A stretch of 64,000 nt of DNA, taken from positions 1-64,000 of the forward strand of contig JAHIWP010000087.1 of assembly GCA_018816095.1 (NCBI GenBank), read 5' to 3'. This DNA is from Gammaproteobacteria bacterium. Its GTDB lineage: Bacteria; Pseudomonadota; Gammaproteobacteria; Pseudomonadales; Pseudomonadaceae. Positions within the stretch are counted from its first letter, which is position 1; every line of letters starts with the position of its first letter. A model generated the notes under the pieces. It had not been told where the DNA came from and did no database searches. It saw nothing but the letters and a program-made list of their open reading frames with translations. Made by a program: the position numbers and the translations under genes. Of this stretch, positions 45,696 through 55,075 are shown one piece after another.

Positions 45696-45931
45696 CCTTA
45701 ACTCTCCCTTATTTAATACGCAGTCCGCCTACCGCTATAAACATCTAACTCGCGAACGGCTTGAGTAATTGCCCAGTTTACTTGGTGACTTGGTAAGGCA
45801 AATGATCCGAGTCATCATGCTCTGGCTACGTTGGGCATAGCCCGCAACAGGCCGGCGGAGCATTGACGACGCGCGGGCTGCCCTCAGCACATCGGCGGGT
45901 TCAACACACAGCACGCAATACGCCGCCGCGC

Positions 45932-46741
45932 TTACGGCATGACATAGCGCTGCACAATCTGCTGATAACGACCATCCGCGACAAACGCACTCAAGACATC
46001 GGCATACGCCTGGACAAAGGCTGGATCGTTTGTGCGCTTGCTGAACGCCACTTCCGCGGCATCACTGGAGACCACAATGGCCGTGGGTTGTATCAGCGCG
46101 TCAAAACCTAACTGATGAATCTCATAACGCCCGGTATTTTCATCGGCAATCACGCCATCAATTCGGCCTTTACTGACCATTCGCCAGAGGCTGGCGCGAT
46201 TGGTCGCAGTCGACACCCGCGCGGCAAATCCGGGGTCGCTCATTAACGTCAGGTAATCCGCGCCATAGGCCACGTTGGTCTGTGCCCCCAACCGGAAGGT
46301 GGTGTGCTGTAAATCGAGTAACCGCTCGCTCGGCCATTGGCCCCATGTAGACGACCGGGCAAACAAAATATTGCGCGAGGGCGGCAGAACCGTGCCGGAG
46401 AAGTAGGCATAGCGCTCACGCTCGGGCCGGCGAAAAGCGCCATGGAGAATATCCACTCGGCCCAGCTCCAGCTCTTTAAGCGCCCGCGCCCAAGGCAGCT
46501 TGCGTAACTTGGTTTGACAGCCCAGGCGAGCCAGCACCGCGCGGTTGAGTTCAATGGTAATACCGACCACACCGCCGTCAGCCGTTTGCATGCTAAAGGG
46601 TGGATCATCGTCCCAACGCAGGGTTTTCTCACAGGCGGCCGTTGCCAGGCCGGGCAGACAGGCCATGAGCAAGAGAACAAACAGTAGGCGGTAATACGGG
46701 GCTGGCGAGCGGTTTAAGTCAACTGCTATCAAGATCGTCAC
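45932..46741 (-). CDS. Periplasmic substrate-binding-like protein (SBP_bac_3)
   Basis: A 269-aa protein; the frame opens at a GTG ending at 46741, with no clear ribosome binding site. A signal peptide runs through LLFVLLLMACLPGLATA. The mature protein has DDDPPFSMQTADGGVVGITI then ELNRAVLARLG, and RVDILHGAFRRPERERYAYF near residue 95. It ends FVADGRYQQIVQRYVMP, typical of amino-acid-binding or polar-solute SBPs. No transporter genes are adjacent, so this is a second orphan SBP in the window. Confidence 0.88.
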   Translation of the reverse strand: MTILIAVDLNRSPAPYYRLLFVLLLMACLPGLATAACEKTLRWDDDPPFSMQTADGGVVGITIELNRAVLARLGCQTKLRKLPWARALKELELGRVDILHGAFRRPERERYAYFSGTVLPPSRNILFARSSTWGQWPSERLLDLQHTTFRLGAQTNVAYGADYLTLMSDPGFAARVSTATNRASLWRMVSKGRIDGVIADENTGRYEIHQLGFDALIQPTAIVVSSDAAEVAFSKRTNDPAFVQAYADVLSAFVADGRYQQIVQRYVMP

Positions 46742-46825
46742 TCATGCAGGGCTCGATAGGGTCAGCCGAGTCTAGCAGCCTTCTACCGAGCCCAAGTAAG
46801 CCCGCCGCTCACCCAGGTTGCTCAA

Positions 46826-49800
46826 TCAGCCCTCGACGCTGCTCCATTGCTTGCTCAGGCGCCTGTCCGATACCGGCAATTTGGTGCCCAGTTGCTGGGC
46901 AAACAGCGACACGCGGTATTCCTCCAGCAACCAGCGATACAGCACCAGCTGCGGGTCACGCTTGCCTTCCTGGCTGTGCTTGGCCAACCCCGCCTGGTAC
47001 TGCTCCCAGTAGCCCGCCAGCTCGCCGCTCCACACGCGGTCGCGTTGCACTTGGCCGGCGATCTTGTCCAGGCGCTGCTCGATAGCCTTAAGGTAACGCG
47101 GCACTTCCTTGAGCCACTGCGCCGGGGTTTCGCGGACAAAACCGGGGTACACCAGATTGCTCAGCTGCAGCTTGATATCGTTGAGCGCCATGGCCTGGGC
47201 CAGGTCGATCTTGCCTTTGAAGCGCTTCTGCAGGCCGTGCCAGAGTTTGAGTATCTCCAGAGTGAGTTTGGCCAGCCGCTCAGCATGGCTGGTCCAGTCG
47301 CCACGCTTGCGCTCGGCCAGCGCCGCCAGACCGGCCCCGTCACGCGGCAAGGGTTCGCTACCTTCGAGAATGCAACTGTCGAGGCTGGCCAACAGAATGT
47401 CTTCGACCAGGGCATCGATGCGGCCCATGTCACGGTAGAGCAGCGCCAGCTCGGTCAAGCCCGGTAGCTTGCCACGCAGGAACTTCGCCTGCTCAGCCAG
47501 TTGCTGCAGCAACAAACGCTGCAGCGCACGGCGATGCTGGAACTCGGCTTCGGCCAGGGTAGGGAAGCGCCCCTCCTTGACTACGCCCGCCTCTTCCACC
47601 AGCGCCGGATAAACCGTCATGGACAGGCCGGCGACCTGCTGCTGGGTCTTGGCGGCCACTTCACTGAAGGCTTTGGCCTCCACCGGCTGCTCGCTCTTGG
47701 CGGTTTTCGGCAAGGCCAGGCCGGCCTGCGTCGCCGCACTGAAGCGCGCCGTCAGTTCGGCCAGGTCGCGGCCTTCGCCCAGGGGTTTGCCCTGATTGTC
47801 GACCACCTCGATATTCATGCGCAGATGGCCCTCAAGCTGCGCTGCGGATTCGGCCCAGGCCTCTTCACTGACCCGCGTGCCGGTCATGCGCGTCAACTCA
47901 CGGCCCAGCGCTTCAGGCAGGCTGCCGTCGGCAAAGCTGATTTTGCTCAGCGCCGCGCCGACAAAGTCCGGCACCGGCACGAAGTTCTTCCGTAGCGCCT
48001 TGGGCAGGCCACGCACCAGGGCCATGCACTTGGCCTCCAGCAGACCCGGCACCAGCCATTCCAAACGCTCGGGCGGCAACTGCGGCAGCAACGGCGCGGG
48101 GACGCGCAGGGTTACACCGTCGCGCGGGTGATTGGGTTCGAAGTGGTAAGTCAGAGGCAGGGTCAGCTCGCCCAGGCGCAAGGTATCCGGGTACTGCGCG
48201 GCGGTGATTTCTTTGGCGTCGCGGGCGAGCACATCTTCTTCACGCATGATCAGCAGCTGCGGATTCTTCGCACTTTCACTTTTGTACCAACTGTCGAAGG
48301 TCGCGGTCTGGTAGATGTTGGCCGGCAGACGCGCCTCGTAATAGGCGTAGAGCGTTTCCTCATCAGCGAGGATGTCACGACGGCGTGCCTTGGCTTCCAG
48401 CTCGTCGAGTTTTTCCAGCAGCTGGCGGTTGGCGGTCAGGCACTTGGCGCGGGAGTTAATTTCACCGCCAACCAGCCCTTCGCGGATAAACAACTCGCGC
48501 GACACCACGGGGTCTATTGGGCCGAAATGCACCGCACGGCGCCCCACCACAATCAGGCCGTAGAGGCTGATCTGTTCATAGGCCACGACCTGGCCGCGCT
48601 TCTTCTCCCAGTGCGGTTCCAGGTGATTTTTCTTGATCAAGTGCGTGGCCAGCGGCTCGATCCAATCCGGCTCGATTTTGGCCACCATGCGCGCAAATAG
48701 CTTGGTGGTTTCCACCAACTCACTGGCCATTAACCAACTGGGTTTCTTACGGCCAATCACCGAAGACGGATGCACCCAGAAGCGCCGCTGGCGGGCACCG
48801 AGGTAGTCGCCGTCTTCGGTTTTCTGGCCGATCTGGCTAAGCAAGCCGGCGAGAATGGCCTTGTGCACAGCGGCGTAGCTTTTGCTGCGCTGGGCGGCCT
48901 GGTCTTTTTCGGCCAGCTCTTTTTCCTTTTGCACCGCCGAGAGCTGACGGTCTTTTGCAGGATGGTGTTGAGCAGAGCGATACCCATCATCTGGCCCGGC
49001 ATGGGTATCGCTGCGCTCCACCCATCCTACGGTACCACCGCCCTTGGGCTTGGCTGACAACTGCAAATCACGGGTAATCAGTACCAACTGACGGTGGGAG
49101 TCGCGCCACTCACGCAGGCGTAAATAGTTGAGAAAGTTCTTCCGGCACCAGCTGCGCAGCGCGCTTGAGCCCAGCGCTTGGCGCTGCTCCTCGAAACCGC
49201 GCCAGAGGTTGATCAGCGCGGCAAAGTCGGAGTCGACATCCTTCCACTGCGCATGGGCCTGGTCGGCGGCCTGCTGGCGGTCGGACGGGCGCTCACGCAC
49301 ATCCTGCACCGACAGCGCACTGGCGATAATCAGGATTTCTTCCAGGCTGCCCTGCTTGGCCCCTTCCAACACCATGCGGCCTAAGCGTGGGTCCACCGGC
49401 AAGCGCGCCAACTGGCGGCCGAGTGGCGTCAGCTGGCCTTCGCGATTAACCGCCGAAAGCTCCTGCAACAGGTTGAAGCCGTCGCTGATGGCTTTGCCGT
49501 CTGGCGGCTCGATAAACGGGAAGGCGTCAATTTCACCGAGGCGTAGATGCAGCATCTGCAAAATTACTGCCGCCAGGTTGGTGCGCAGAATCTCCGGGTC
49601 GGTAAAGGCCGGGCGACCGATGAAGTCTTCCTCGCTGTACAAGCGAATACAGATACCCGGCTCGACCCGCCCGCAACGACCCTTGCGCTGGTTGGCGCTG
49701 GCCTGGCTGATGGCCTCAATCGGTAGGCGCTGCACCTTGGCGCGGTAGCTGTAGCGGCTGATCCGTGCCGTGCCGCTGTCGATTACATAACGGATGCCCG

Positions 49801-50899
49801 GCACGGTCAGTGAAGTTTCCGCGACGTTGGTGGCCAGGACGATCTTGCGAGCGCCCATGGGCGCGAAAATCTTCTGCTGCTCGGCTGGGGTGAGGCGTGC
49901 ATACAGCGGCAGTACTTCAGTCATGCGCAGGTTGGCTTTGCGCAGCACCTCGGCGGCGTCGCGAATCTCGCGTTCACCGGGCAGGAACACCAGTACATCG
50001 CCGGGGCGTTTGCCCTCGGCTTTCTCAAACGCGCTGATTTCATCGAGGGTGGCGAGAATAGCCTGATCAACCGAGAGGTCTTCTTCAACCCGGTTGCCCT
50101 CCTCGTCCTGCTCAGCGGCCAGCGGTCGATACCAGGTATCTACCGGGAAGGTACGCCCGGATACCTCGACAATCGGCGCACCGTCAAAATGCTCAGAGAA
50201 ACGCTGCAGGTCGATGGTCGCCGAGGTGATGATCAGCTTCAGGTCCGGCCGGCGCACCAGCAGGGTTTTCAGGAAGCCCAGCAGAAAGTCGATATTCAGG
50301 CTGCGTTCGTGGGCTTCGTCGACGATGATCGTGTCGTACTTTTCCAGATAGCGGTCGTGCTGGGTTTCGGCCAGCAGGATGCCATCTGTCATTAATTTGA
50401 TCAGGCTGCGTTCGTTGCTCTGGTCCTCGAAACGCACCTGATAACCGACCAGCTCGCCCAGCGGCGTACCAATTTCTTCCGCCACCCGCGTGGCCACGCT
50501 GCGCGCCGCCAAACGTCGCGGCTGGGTGTGACCGATCAAGCCGTGCACACCACGGCCCAACTCCAGGCAGATTTTCGGCAGCTGCGTGGTCTTGCCCGAG
50601 CCGGTTTCACCGGCGATGACTACCACCTGATGTTTGCTGATCGCGGCCTTGATCTCATCGCGCTTGGCAGCAATCGGCAGCGCATCGTCGTAACGCATCG
50701 GCGGCACGCTCAGGCGACGCGCCTCGACCTTGGCACGGGACGCCTCGAAGCGCTGCAGCCACTGCGCCAGCTTGGCCTCGTCCACCGGGCTCTGCTTACG
50801 CAACTCATGCAACTGGCGGCGCAGGCGATGACGATCGCCGAGCAGGGTCTGGTCGAGGTTTTTCAGCAGTTGGTCAACGGCGGGCGTGGCATCGGTCAT
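46826..50899 (-). CDS. hrpA: ATP-dependent RNA helicase HrpA, with an in-frame REP insertion
   Basis: A 1357-aa DEAH-box helicase. Walker A is GETGSGKT (97-104), the DEAH box is at 194-197, and the long C-terminal half carries the DUF3418 HrpA region (EEAWAESAAQLEGHLRMNIE). It acts on RNA and rescues stalled ribosomes. Around residues 617-650 the protein gains a stretch reading GGGTVGWVERSDTHAGPDDG then YRSAQHHPAKDRQLSAVQKE. It is encoded by a REP hairpin at 48977-49031, 31 bp of which also occur at 187-217. The insert keeps the frame, so a full-length protein is expected. Confidence 0.95.
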   Translation of the reverse strand: MTDATPAVDQLLKNLDQTLLGDRHRLRRQLHELRKQSPVDEAKLAQWLQRFEASRAKVEARRLSVPPMRYDDALPIAAKRDEIKAAISKHQVVVIAGETGSGKTTQLPKICLELGRGVHGLIGHTQPRRLAARSVATRVAEEIGTPLGELVGYQVRFEDQSNERSLIKLMTDGILLAETQHDRYLEKYDTIIVDEAHERSLNIDFLLGFLKTLLVRRPDLKLIITSATIDLQRFSEHFDGAPIVEVSGRTFPVDTWYRPLAAEQDEEGNRVEEDLSVDQAILATLDEISAFEKAEGKRPGDVLVFLPGEREIRDAAEVLRKANLRMTEVLPLYARLTPAEQQKIFAPMGARKIVLATNVAETSLTVPGIRYVIDSGTARISRYSYRAKVQRLPIEAISQASANQRKGRCGRVEPGICIRLYSEEDFIGRPAFTDPEILRTNLAAVILQMLHLRLGEIDAFPFIEPPDGKAISDGFNLLQELSAVNREGQLTPLGRQLARLPVDPRLGRMVLEGAKQGSLEEILIIASALSVQDVRERPSDRQQAADQAHAQWKDVDSDFAALINLWRGFEEQRQALGSSALRSWCRKNFLNYLRLREWRDSHRQLVLITRDLQLSAKPKGGGTVGWVERSDTHAGPDDGYRSAQHHPAKDRQLSAVQKEKELAEKDQAAQRSKSYAAVHKAILAGLLSQIGQKTEDGDYLGARQRRFWVHPSSVIGRKKPSWLMASELVETTKLFARMVAKIEPDWIEPLATHLIKKNHLEPHWEKKRGQVVAYEQISLYGLIVVGRRAVHFGPIDPVVSRELFIREGLVGGEINSRAKCLTANRQLLEKLDELEAKARRRDILADEETLYAYYEARLPANIYQTATFDSWYKSESAKNPQLLIMREEDVLARDAKEITAAQYPDTLRLGELTLPLTYHFEPNHPRDGVTLRVPAPLLPQLPPERLEWLVPGLLEAKCMALVRGLPKALRKNFVPVPDFVGAALSKISFADGSLPEALGRELTRMTGTRVSEEAWAESAAQLEGHLRMNIEVVDNQGKPLGEGRDLAELTARFSAATQAGLALPKTAKSEQPVEAKAFSEVAAKTQQQVAGLSMTVYPALVEEAGVVKEGRFPTLAEAEFQHRRALQRLLLQQLAEQAKFLRGKLPGLTELALLYRDMGRIDALVEDILLASLDSCILEGSEPLPRDGAGLAALAERKRGDWTSHAERLAKLTLEILKLWHGLQKRFKGKIDLAQAMALNDIKLQLSNLVYPGFVRETPAQWLKEVPRYLKAIEQRLDKIAGQVQRDRVWSGELAGYWEQYQAGLAKHSQEGKRDPQLVLYRWLLEEYRVSLFAQQLGTKLPVSDRRLSKQWSSVEG
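48977..49031. repeat. REP-type hairpin inside the hrpA coding region
   Basis: GCGATACCCAT (48977-48987) and ATGGGTATCGC (49001-49011) form an 11-bp stem around a 13-base loop. Bases 49001-49031 are the exact reverse complement of 187-217. On the coding strand the unit begins with GTAGGATGGGTGG, the GTAG-headed REP form. Confidence 0.85.
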
Positions 50900-50995
50900 C
50901 AGATAATCGCGGGGTGGAGGTCAAGGGGAAGAGGTCGGCGATTGTCGCATTTTTGGCCGCAAGAAAACGACCGAGGGTGTTGGGTCGATCCGCAG

Positions 50996-51027
50996 GTTGG
51001 GTTAGTCGCGTAGCGGCGTAACCCAAC
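50996..51027. repeat. REP-like palindrome between hrpA and the tautomerase gene
   Basis: GTTGGGTTAGTCGCGTAGCG followed by GCGTAACCCAAC is an imperfect palindrome with outer arms GTTGGGTTA/TAACCCAAC type. It matches a common intergenic repeat form. It differs from the GTAG-headed REPs at the left end. Confidence 0.65.
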
Positions 51028-51051
51028 GCCAAGGCAGATGGCGGGCGCTGG

Positions 51052-51240
51052 TTAGTCGCGTTCAGACCAGAGCACGCCGCCGGTGGCCCAATCGCTTTTC
51101 TTCACTTCCTCGAAGATCACATCAACCGCACCGGCATCGCAGCCGAGCACGCGGGTCGAGGCTTCGGTCAGGGCTTTGGCGTATTCGCGCTTGGTTTCGT
51201 TGGAGCGACCTTCAAATATTTTGACCACGATGGTAGGCAT
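51052..51240 (-). CDS. 4-oxalocrotonate tautomerase-family protein
   Basis: A 62-aa protein: after removal of Met the N-terminus is Pro1 (PTIVVKIFEGRSNETKREYA), the catalytic base of the family. The chain ends GAVDVIFEEVKKSDWATGGV. It is strongly preceded by TGAGGA. Members tautomerise 2-hydroxymuconate or related enols; without a catabolic operon nearby the substrate is unknown. Confidence 0.93.
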   Translation of the reverse strand: MPTIVVKIFEGRSNETKREYAKALTEASTRVLGCDAGAVDVIFEEVKKSDWATGGVLWSERD

Positions 51241-51345
51241 CTAATAATCCTCAAAACAGGGGAAACAGGACTGCTTAGATCGGTCACGGCGATCCGTTTG
51301 GCGCAGTTGCGCGCGGGCATTATCTGACCGGCAGAACAGAAAAAC

Positions 51346-51370
51346 AAAGGGCCGCTCAGAGCGGCCCTTT
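51346..51370 (-). terminator. Terminator of the Gld-like ABC operon
   Basis: AAAGGGCCGCT (51346-51356) pairs with AGCGGCCCTTT (51360-51370). On the minus strand a T-rich tail follows, 16 bp after the gldG-like stop. Confidence 0.92.
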
Positions 51371-51386
51371 GCAGGTGCAGACAAAA

Positions 51387-53222
51387 TCAGCCGTGACGGC
51401 GTCGACGCCACACCCACAGCGCCAGCACAGCCAGGGTGAGTAGCAACGGCACCAGGGCGATATTGAGGAACTTGAGCGTGCCGCCCAGGGTTTCAATATC
51501 GGCGTTGAGTTGGTAGCGCACGTTGCGCAGTTCCTTACGGATGGCCAACTTCTGCTGCACAAACTGCTGCACCGCTGCCTGTTGCTCGGGCGTGAGCTCC
51601 ATGACTTTGCTCGGATCATCGCTCTGCTGCAGTTGCGCCAGCTTTTGCTCGGTATCCGCCAACTGCGCCTGCAGAGCCTGTTCCTTCTCGCGGAACTTGA
51701 CCTCGGCCTCACGCTGGATCGCGTCCACCACCTCGAATGGCCGGGTGAAACGACCACGCGAACGCACGCTGATCAACGCTTCGGAACCAGCCAGATTGTC
51801 CAGGGCGTTGATCGCAAAACCGGCGTTATCCGCCCACGGCTGCGGAATGCGCTGGCCAAAGAAGTCCTGCACCTGCACCCACATGCGGTCGGTGAGCATG
51901 TCGGTGTCGGCTACGACGATCACGTTGATAGTGTCGGCCTGCTTAAGGCCATCCTTCTGCCCTTCGATGCCCTCAGGGAAGGCTGACTGCGCCGGACCAC
52001 TGATGCGCGCAGCCAGGGTGTAGCGCTCGCCGGTCGGCTCAAGCTCACGGATCAGCTCTTCCGGATTGCTCAGCATGCCAAAGCGCTTGGCATCAAAGGG
52101 CATGGCGTACTGCGAGCTGCGGATCAGCGGAGTGAAGGTAGTTTTCGCGCCTTCCAGCGGCTCCAAGATTCCCGCCGTGGCCACCGTGATGGTTTCCAGC
52201 GAGGCGGTGCTAATGTCGTCCTTATCCAGGGCATTCTTTGGCAGGCTCAACCAAGCCGCATGCCGCACCGGGCGTTGGCCCTGCCCCATGCTCACGGACA
52301 TGGCATAAGAGCCATCGCCGAACACCTGGTCCGGCACCATGCGCAAGCCCCAGGCTTTGAACAGCTCAGGCAGATCAGAGGCCTTGTCGACCACCATCTC
52401 ACCGGGCATCTCGGCCTGAGTATCGGCCTCGCTGAACGGGTCAACGAAGGTCAGCAACTTGCCGCCACGCAGAACGAACTGGTCAATCGCATACAGCGTC
52501 TGCTCGGGCAGCTGCTTGGGATGAATCAGCAGCAGCACCGAGACGTTCTCAGGGATCAGGTCGACATCACGCTTGAGGCTTTCGATCTGGAACAGCTGGC
52601 GAATTTCCTCGATCAGCATCCAGGCCGGCGTCGGCTGGCGTGCGGCCATATCGAAGCCGCCGTTGACCTGCAGACCGGCGAGTACGCCGACCACTGGCCG
52701 CTCGGGCTTGGCCAGGCTTTGCACCAGGCGGCTAAGTTCGTATTCGAGGAACTCTTCCTGATCCAGAGCGAAGAACGGGATCACCTGCACCTGGCCCTCG
52801 GCATTCTTGCCAGCCAGACCGAAGTAGATCGAGTCGCCGCCCTGCTGCAGCGGAATGCCCTGCAGGCCGAACTCGGCGGCCTTGTCTTCGTCCTCAGAGA
52901 ACGGTGCGGGATCAATGATGTTCAGCTTGAGTTTGTCACCGGCCTCACGCTGGTAGGCCTTGAGCATTTCCTCAACACGCTTGGCGTAGGTGCGCAGCGC
53001 CGGCAGGTCCTTGGTCGCGGTGTCGGAATAGAAGAAGTTCAGCTCTACCGGCTCGTCTAGCTCAGCCAGAATCTGCTCGGTACCGCTGGAGAGGGTGTAG
53101 AGCTTCTGCTCAGTCAAATCCAGGCGCAGGCCGCTAAGGCTAAAACTGGAGAACAGGTTAAACGCGAGAAACGCCAGGGCAATGAGTACAAGCCCGGCGC
53201 TGGAAACCATCAGCTTTTTCAT
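51387..53222 (-). CDS. GldG-like ABC transporter accessory/substrate-binding protein
   Basis: A 611-aa protein from the ATG ending at 53222, with GAGG upstream; the TTG 12 bases before is unlikely. It has an N-terminal helix (7-29), then LSGLRLDLTEQKLYTLSSGT and a GldG/IFT52-like domain with FLEYELSRLVQSLAKPERPV and LLIHPKQLPEQTLYAIDQFV. A coiled coil (about 500-560, KFREKEQALQAQLADTEQKL) leads to a C-terminal helix ending WRRRRHG. It is the third gene of the set and starts 8 bp after the permease stop. Confidence 0.9.
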   Translation of the reverse strand: MKKLMVSSAGLVLIALAFLAFNLFSSFSLSGLRLDLTEQKLYTLSSGTEQILAELDEPVELNFFYSDTATKDLPALRTYAKRVEEMLKAYQREAGDKLKLNIIDPAPFSEDEDKAAEFGLQGIPLQQGGDSIYFGLAGKNAEGQVQVIPFFALDQEEFLEYELSRLVQSLAKPERPVVGVLAGLQVNGGFDMAARQPTPAWMLIEEIRQLFQIESLKRDVDLIPENVSVLLLIHPKQLPEQTLYAIDQFVLRGGKLLTFVDPFSEADTQAEMPGEMVVDKASDLPELFKAWGLRMVPDQVFGDGSYAMSVSMGQGQRPVRHAAWLSLPKNALDKDDISTASLETITVATAGILEPLEGAKTTFTPLIRSSQYAMPFDAKRFGMLSNPEELIRELEPTGERYTLAARISGPAQSAFPEGIEGQKDGLKQADTINVIVVADTDMLTDRMWVQVQDFFGQRIPQPWADNAGFAINALDNLAGSEALISVRSRGRFTRPFEVVDAIQREAEVKFREKEQALQAQLADTEQKLAQLQQSDDPSKVMELTPEQQAAVQQFVQQKLAIRKELRNVRYQLNADIETLGGTLKFLNIALVPLLLTLAVLALWVWRRRRHG

Positions 53223-53230
53223 GGGTGTCC

Positions 53231-53965
53231 TCAATCCGCTTTCTTCAAATCGATAACCACCGCGGTCGCCGCCAACCAGGCAGCAATCAGGGTGAGGAAA
53301 TACAGCAGGTCGCGCAGATCAATCACGCCCTTGCTGATCGCATCGAAACGGCTCAGGAAGCTCAGTGACGCCACCGCGTCAATCAGCCATTGCGGTGCCC
53401 AGGCACTGAAGCCATCGAGCACCATGGGGAAACCACTGACAATAAACAGGAAGCACACACTGACCGTCAGAATGAAGGCGATCACCTGATTCTTCGCCAG
53501 CGCCGACATGCACGAGCCAATCGCCAGATAAGCCCCCGCCAGCAGCCAACTGCCGATATAACCGGTAATGATCGCACCGTTATCCGGCTCTCCGAGGTAG
53601 TTGACGGTGATGATCATCGGGAAAGTCAGCAGCAGCGCCAAACCAGCGAATACCCAGGCAGCGAGGAACTTGCCGGTGACCGCATCAAAACGGGTAATCG
53701 GCAGGGTCATCAGCAGCTCGATGGTGCCGCTCTTGCGCTCCTCGGCCCACAGGCGCATGGCAATCGCCGGCACCAGAAACAGGTAGAGCCACGGATGGAA
53801 ATTGAAGAACGGCGACAAGTTGGCCTGGCCGCTCTCGAAGAAACCGCCAAGGTAGAAAGTGAACACCCCAGACAGCACCAGGAAGATCAAGATAAATACA
53901 TAGGCCAACGGCGTGGCGAAGTAGCTCGCCAGCTCGCGTTTGAAGATCACCGACAACTGACTCAT
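53231..53965 (-). CDS. ABC-2 permease (GldF-like)
   Basis: A 244-aa protein with six helices. LAYVFILIFLVLSGVFTFYL and YLFLVPAIAMRLWAEERKSG then TIELLMTLPITRFDAVTGKF are the GldF/NosY-like permease signatures. It overlaps the ATPase gene by 4 bp and is followed by the gldG-like gene. In Flavobacterium the related system supports gliding; in Pseudomonas the substrate is unknown. Confidence 0.92.
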   Translation of the reverse strand: MSQLSVIFKRELASYFATPLAYVFILIFLVLSGVFTFYLGGFFESGQANLSPFFNFHPWLYLFLVPAIAMRLWAEERKSGTIELLMTLPITRFDAVTGKFLAAWVFAGLALLLTFPMIITVNYLGEPDNGAIITGYIGSWLLAGAYLAIGSCMSALAKNQVIAFILTVSVCFLFIVSGFPMVLDGFSAWAPQWLIDAVASLSFLSRFDAISKGVIDLRDLLYFLTLIAAWLAATAVVIDLKKAD

Positions 53966-54885
53966 ACCACCTCCCCACGGGTCAGGCTGCGGAACACTTC
54001 GTCCAGCCGACCGCGTTCGACATTCAACTCACGCACCTTCCAGCCACGCTCGGCGATCAGCGCATTGACCTGCGCGAAGATCACCTCACCCGGCTTGGCG
54101 AGAATGCTCAGGCTGTGTTCCAAGGCGTTTTCTTCCACCCCGGCAACGCCCGGCAAGGCAGACAACGCGGCCTGATCAAGCGGCTCGGCAGCCACCAGAG
54201 TGACGGCCTGGTGGTAGCGCGAGCGGCTTTCCAGCTCCAGCGGCGTGCCATCGGCCAGCAGCTTGCCGTGGGCGATTACCACGGCGCGGGTGCAAACGGC
54301 CGAGACTTCTTCGAGGATGTGGGTGGAAATGATCACGATTTTGTCGTGGGCCAGGCTCTGGATCAGTTTGCGCACCTGGTGCTTCTGATTCGGGTCGAGG
54401 CCATCGGTGGGCTCATCGAGGATCAGCACCTTGGGGTCATGCAGAATCGCCTGGGCTAGGCCGACGCGGCGCTTGAAGCCCTTGGACAGGGTTTCGATGC
54501 TCTGCTCCAACACCGGCTCCAGCTCAACCTGGGCCACGGCCTTGGCCACCCGCTCGCGCTTCTCGGCACCTTTGAACCCGCGCACCTCGGCAATAAATTC
54601 GAGGAAGCCGCGCACCGTCATATCGCCGTAGCACGGCGCGCCTTCAGGCAGATAACCGATCTGCTGCTGGGCCTTGAGAGTGTCTTTCTGGATATCAAAC
54701 CCGAGGATGCTGGCACTGCCGGACGTCGGCGCGAGAAAACCGGTGAGCATCTTCATGGTGGTGGATTTGCCGGCGCCGTTAGGGCCGAGAAAACCGAGGA
54801 CTTCGCCGGGCTGGACGCTGAAAGACAGGTCATCGACGGCGGTATGTTGCGCAAAACGCTTGGTTAGTTTTTTTATTTCGATCAT
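53962..54885 (-). CDS. ABC transporter ATP-binding protein (GldA-like)
   Basis: A 307-aa ATPase with Walker A GPNGAGKST, signature LSKGFKRRVGLAQAILHDPK, Walker B VLILDEPTDGLDPNQ and switch STHILEEVSAVCTRAVVI. The C-terminal part (ALSALPGVAGVEENALEHSL) is the regulatory domain of ABC-2 exporters. It is the first gene of the three-gene operon. Confidence 0.93.
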   Translation of the reverse strand: MIEIKKLTKRFAQHTAVDDLSFSVQPGEVLGFLGPNGAGKSTTMKMLTGFLAPTSGSASILGFDIQKDTLKAQQQIGYLPEGAPCYGDMTVRGFLEFIAEVRGFKGAEKRERVAKAVAQVELEPVLEQSIETLSKGFKRRVGLAQAILHDPKVLILDEPTDGLDPNQKHQVRKLIQSLAHDKIVIISTHILEEVSAVCTRAVVIAHGKLLADGTPLELESRSRYHQAVTLVAAEPLDQAALSALPGVAGVEENALEHSLSILAKPGEVIFAQVNALIAERGWKVRELNVERGRLDEVFRSLTRGEVV

Positions 54886-55075
54886 GGCCTCTCACCATTG
54901 CGGTAACAGGCCCTGCTTGCAGCCGCTGCTGACGCAAGCCGGGCGCTTAAGTGCCGGCGGACTATAAGGAGTCATACGCGGGCAGCGCAAGCGAAGAACC
55001 GGCGGGTCATGTATCCGCTTACTACGACGCTCCAAGGCCAGCCAAAAGCATGGCCGGCCTTAGCAAAGTATCGCG

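Noticed and set aside
48960..49045. Possible frameshift or pseudogene in hrpA
   Set aside because: The REP insertion keeps the reading frame and both halves of the protein remain open and conserved.
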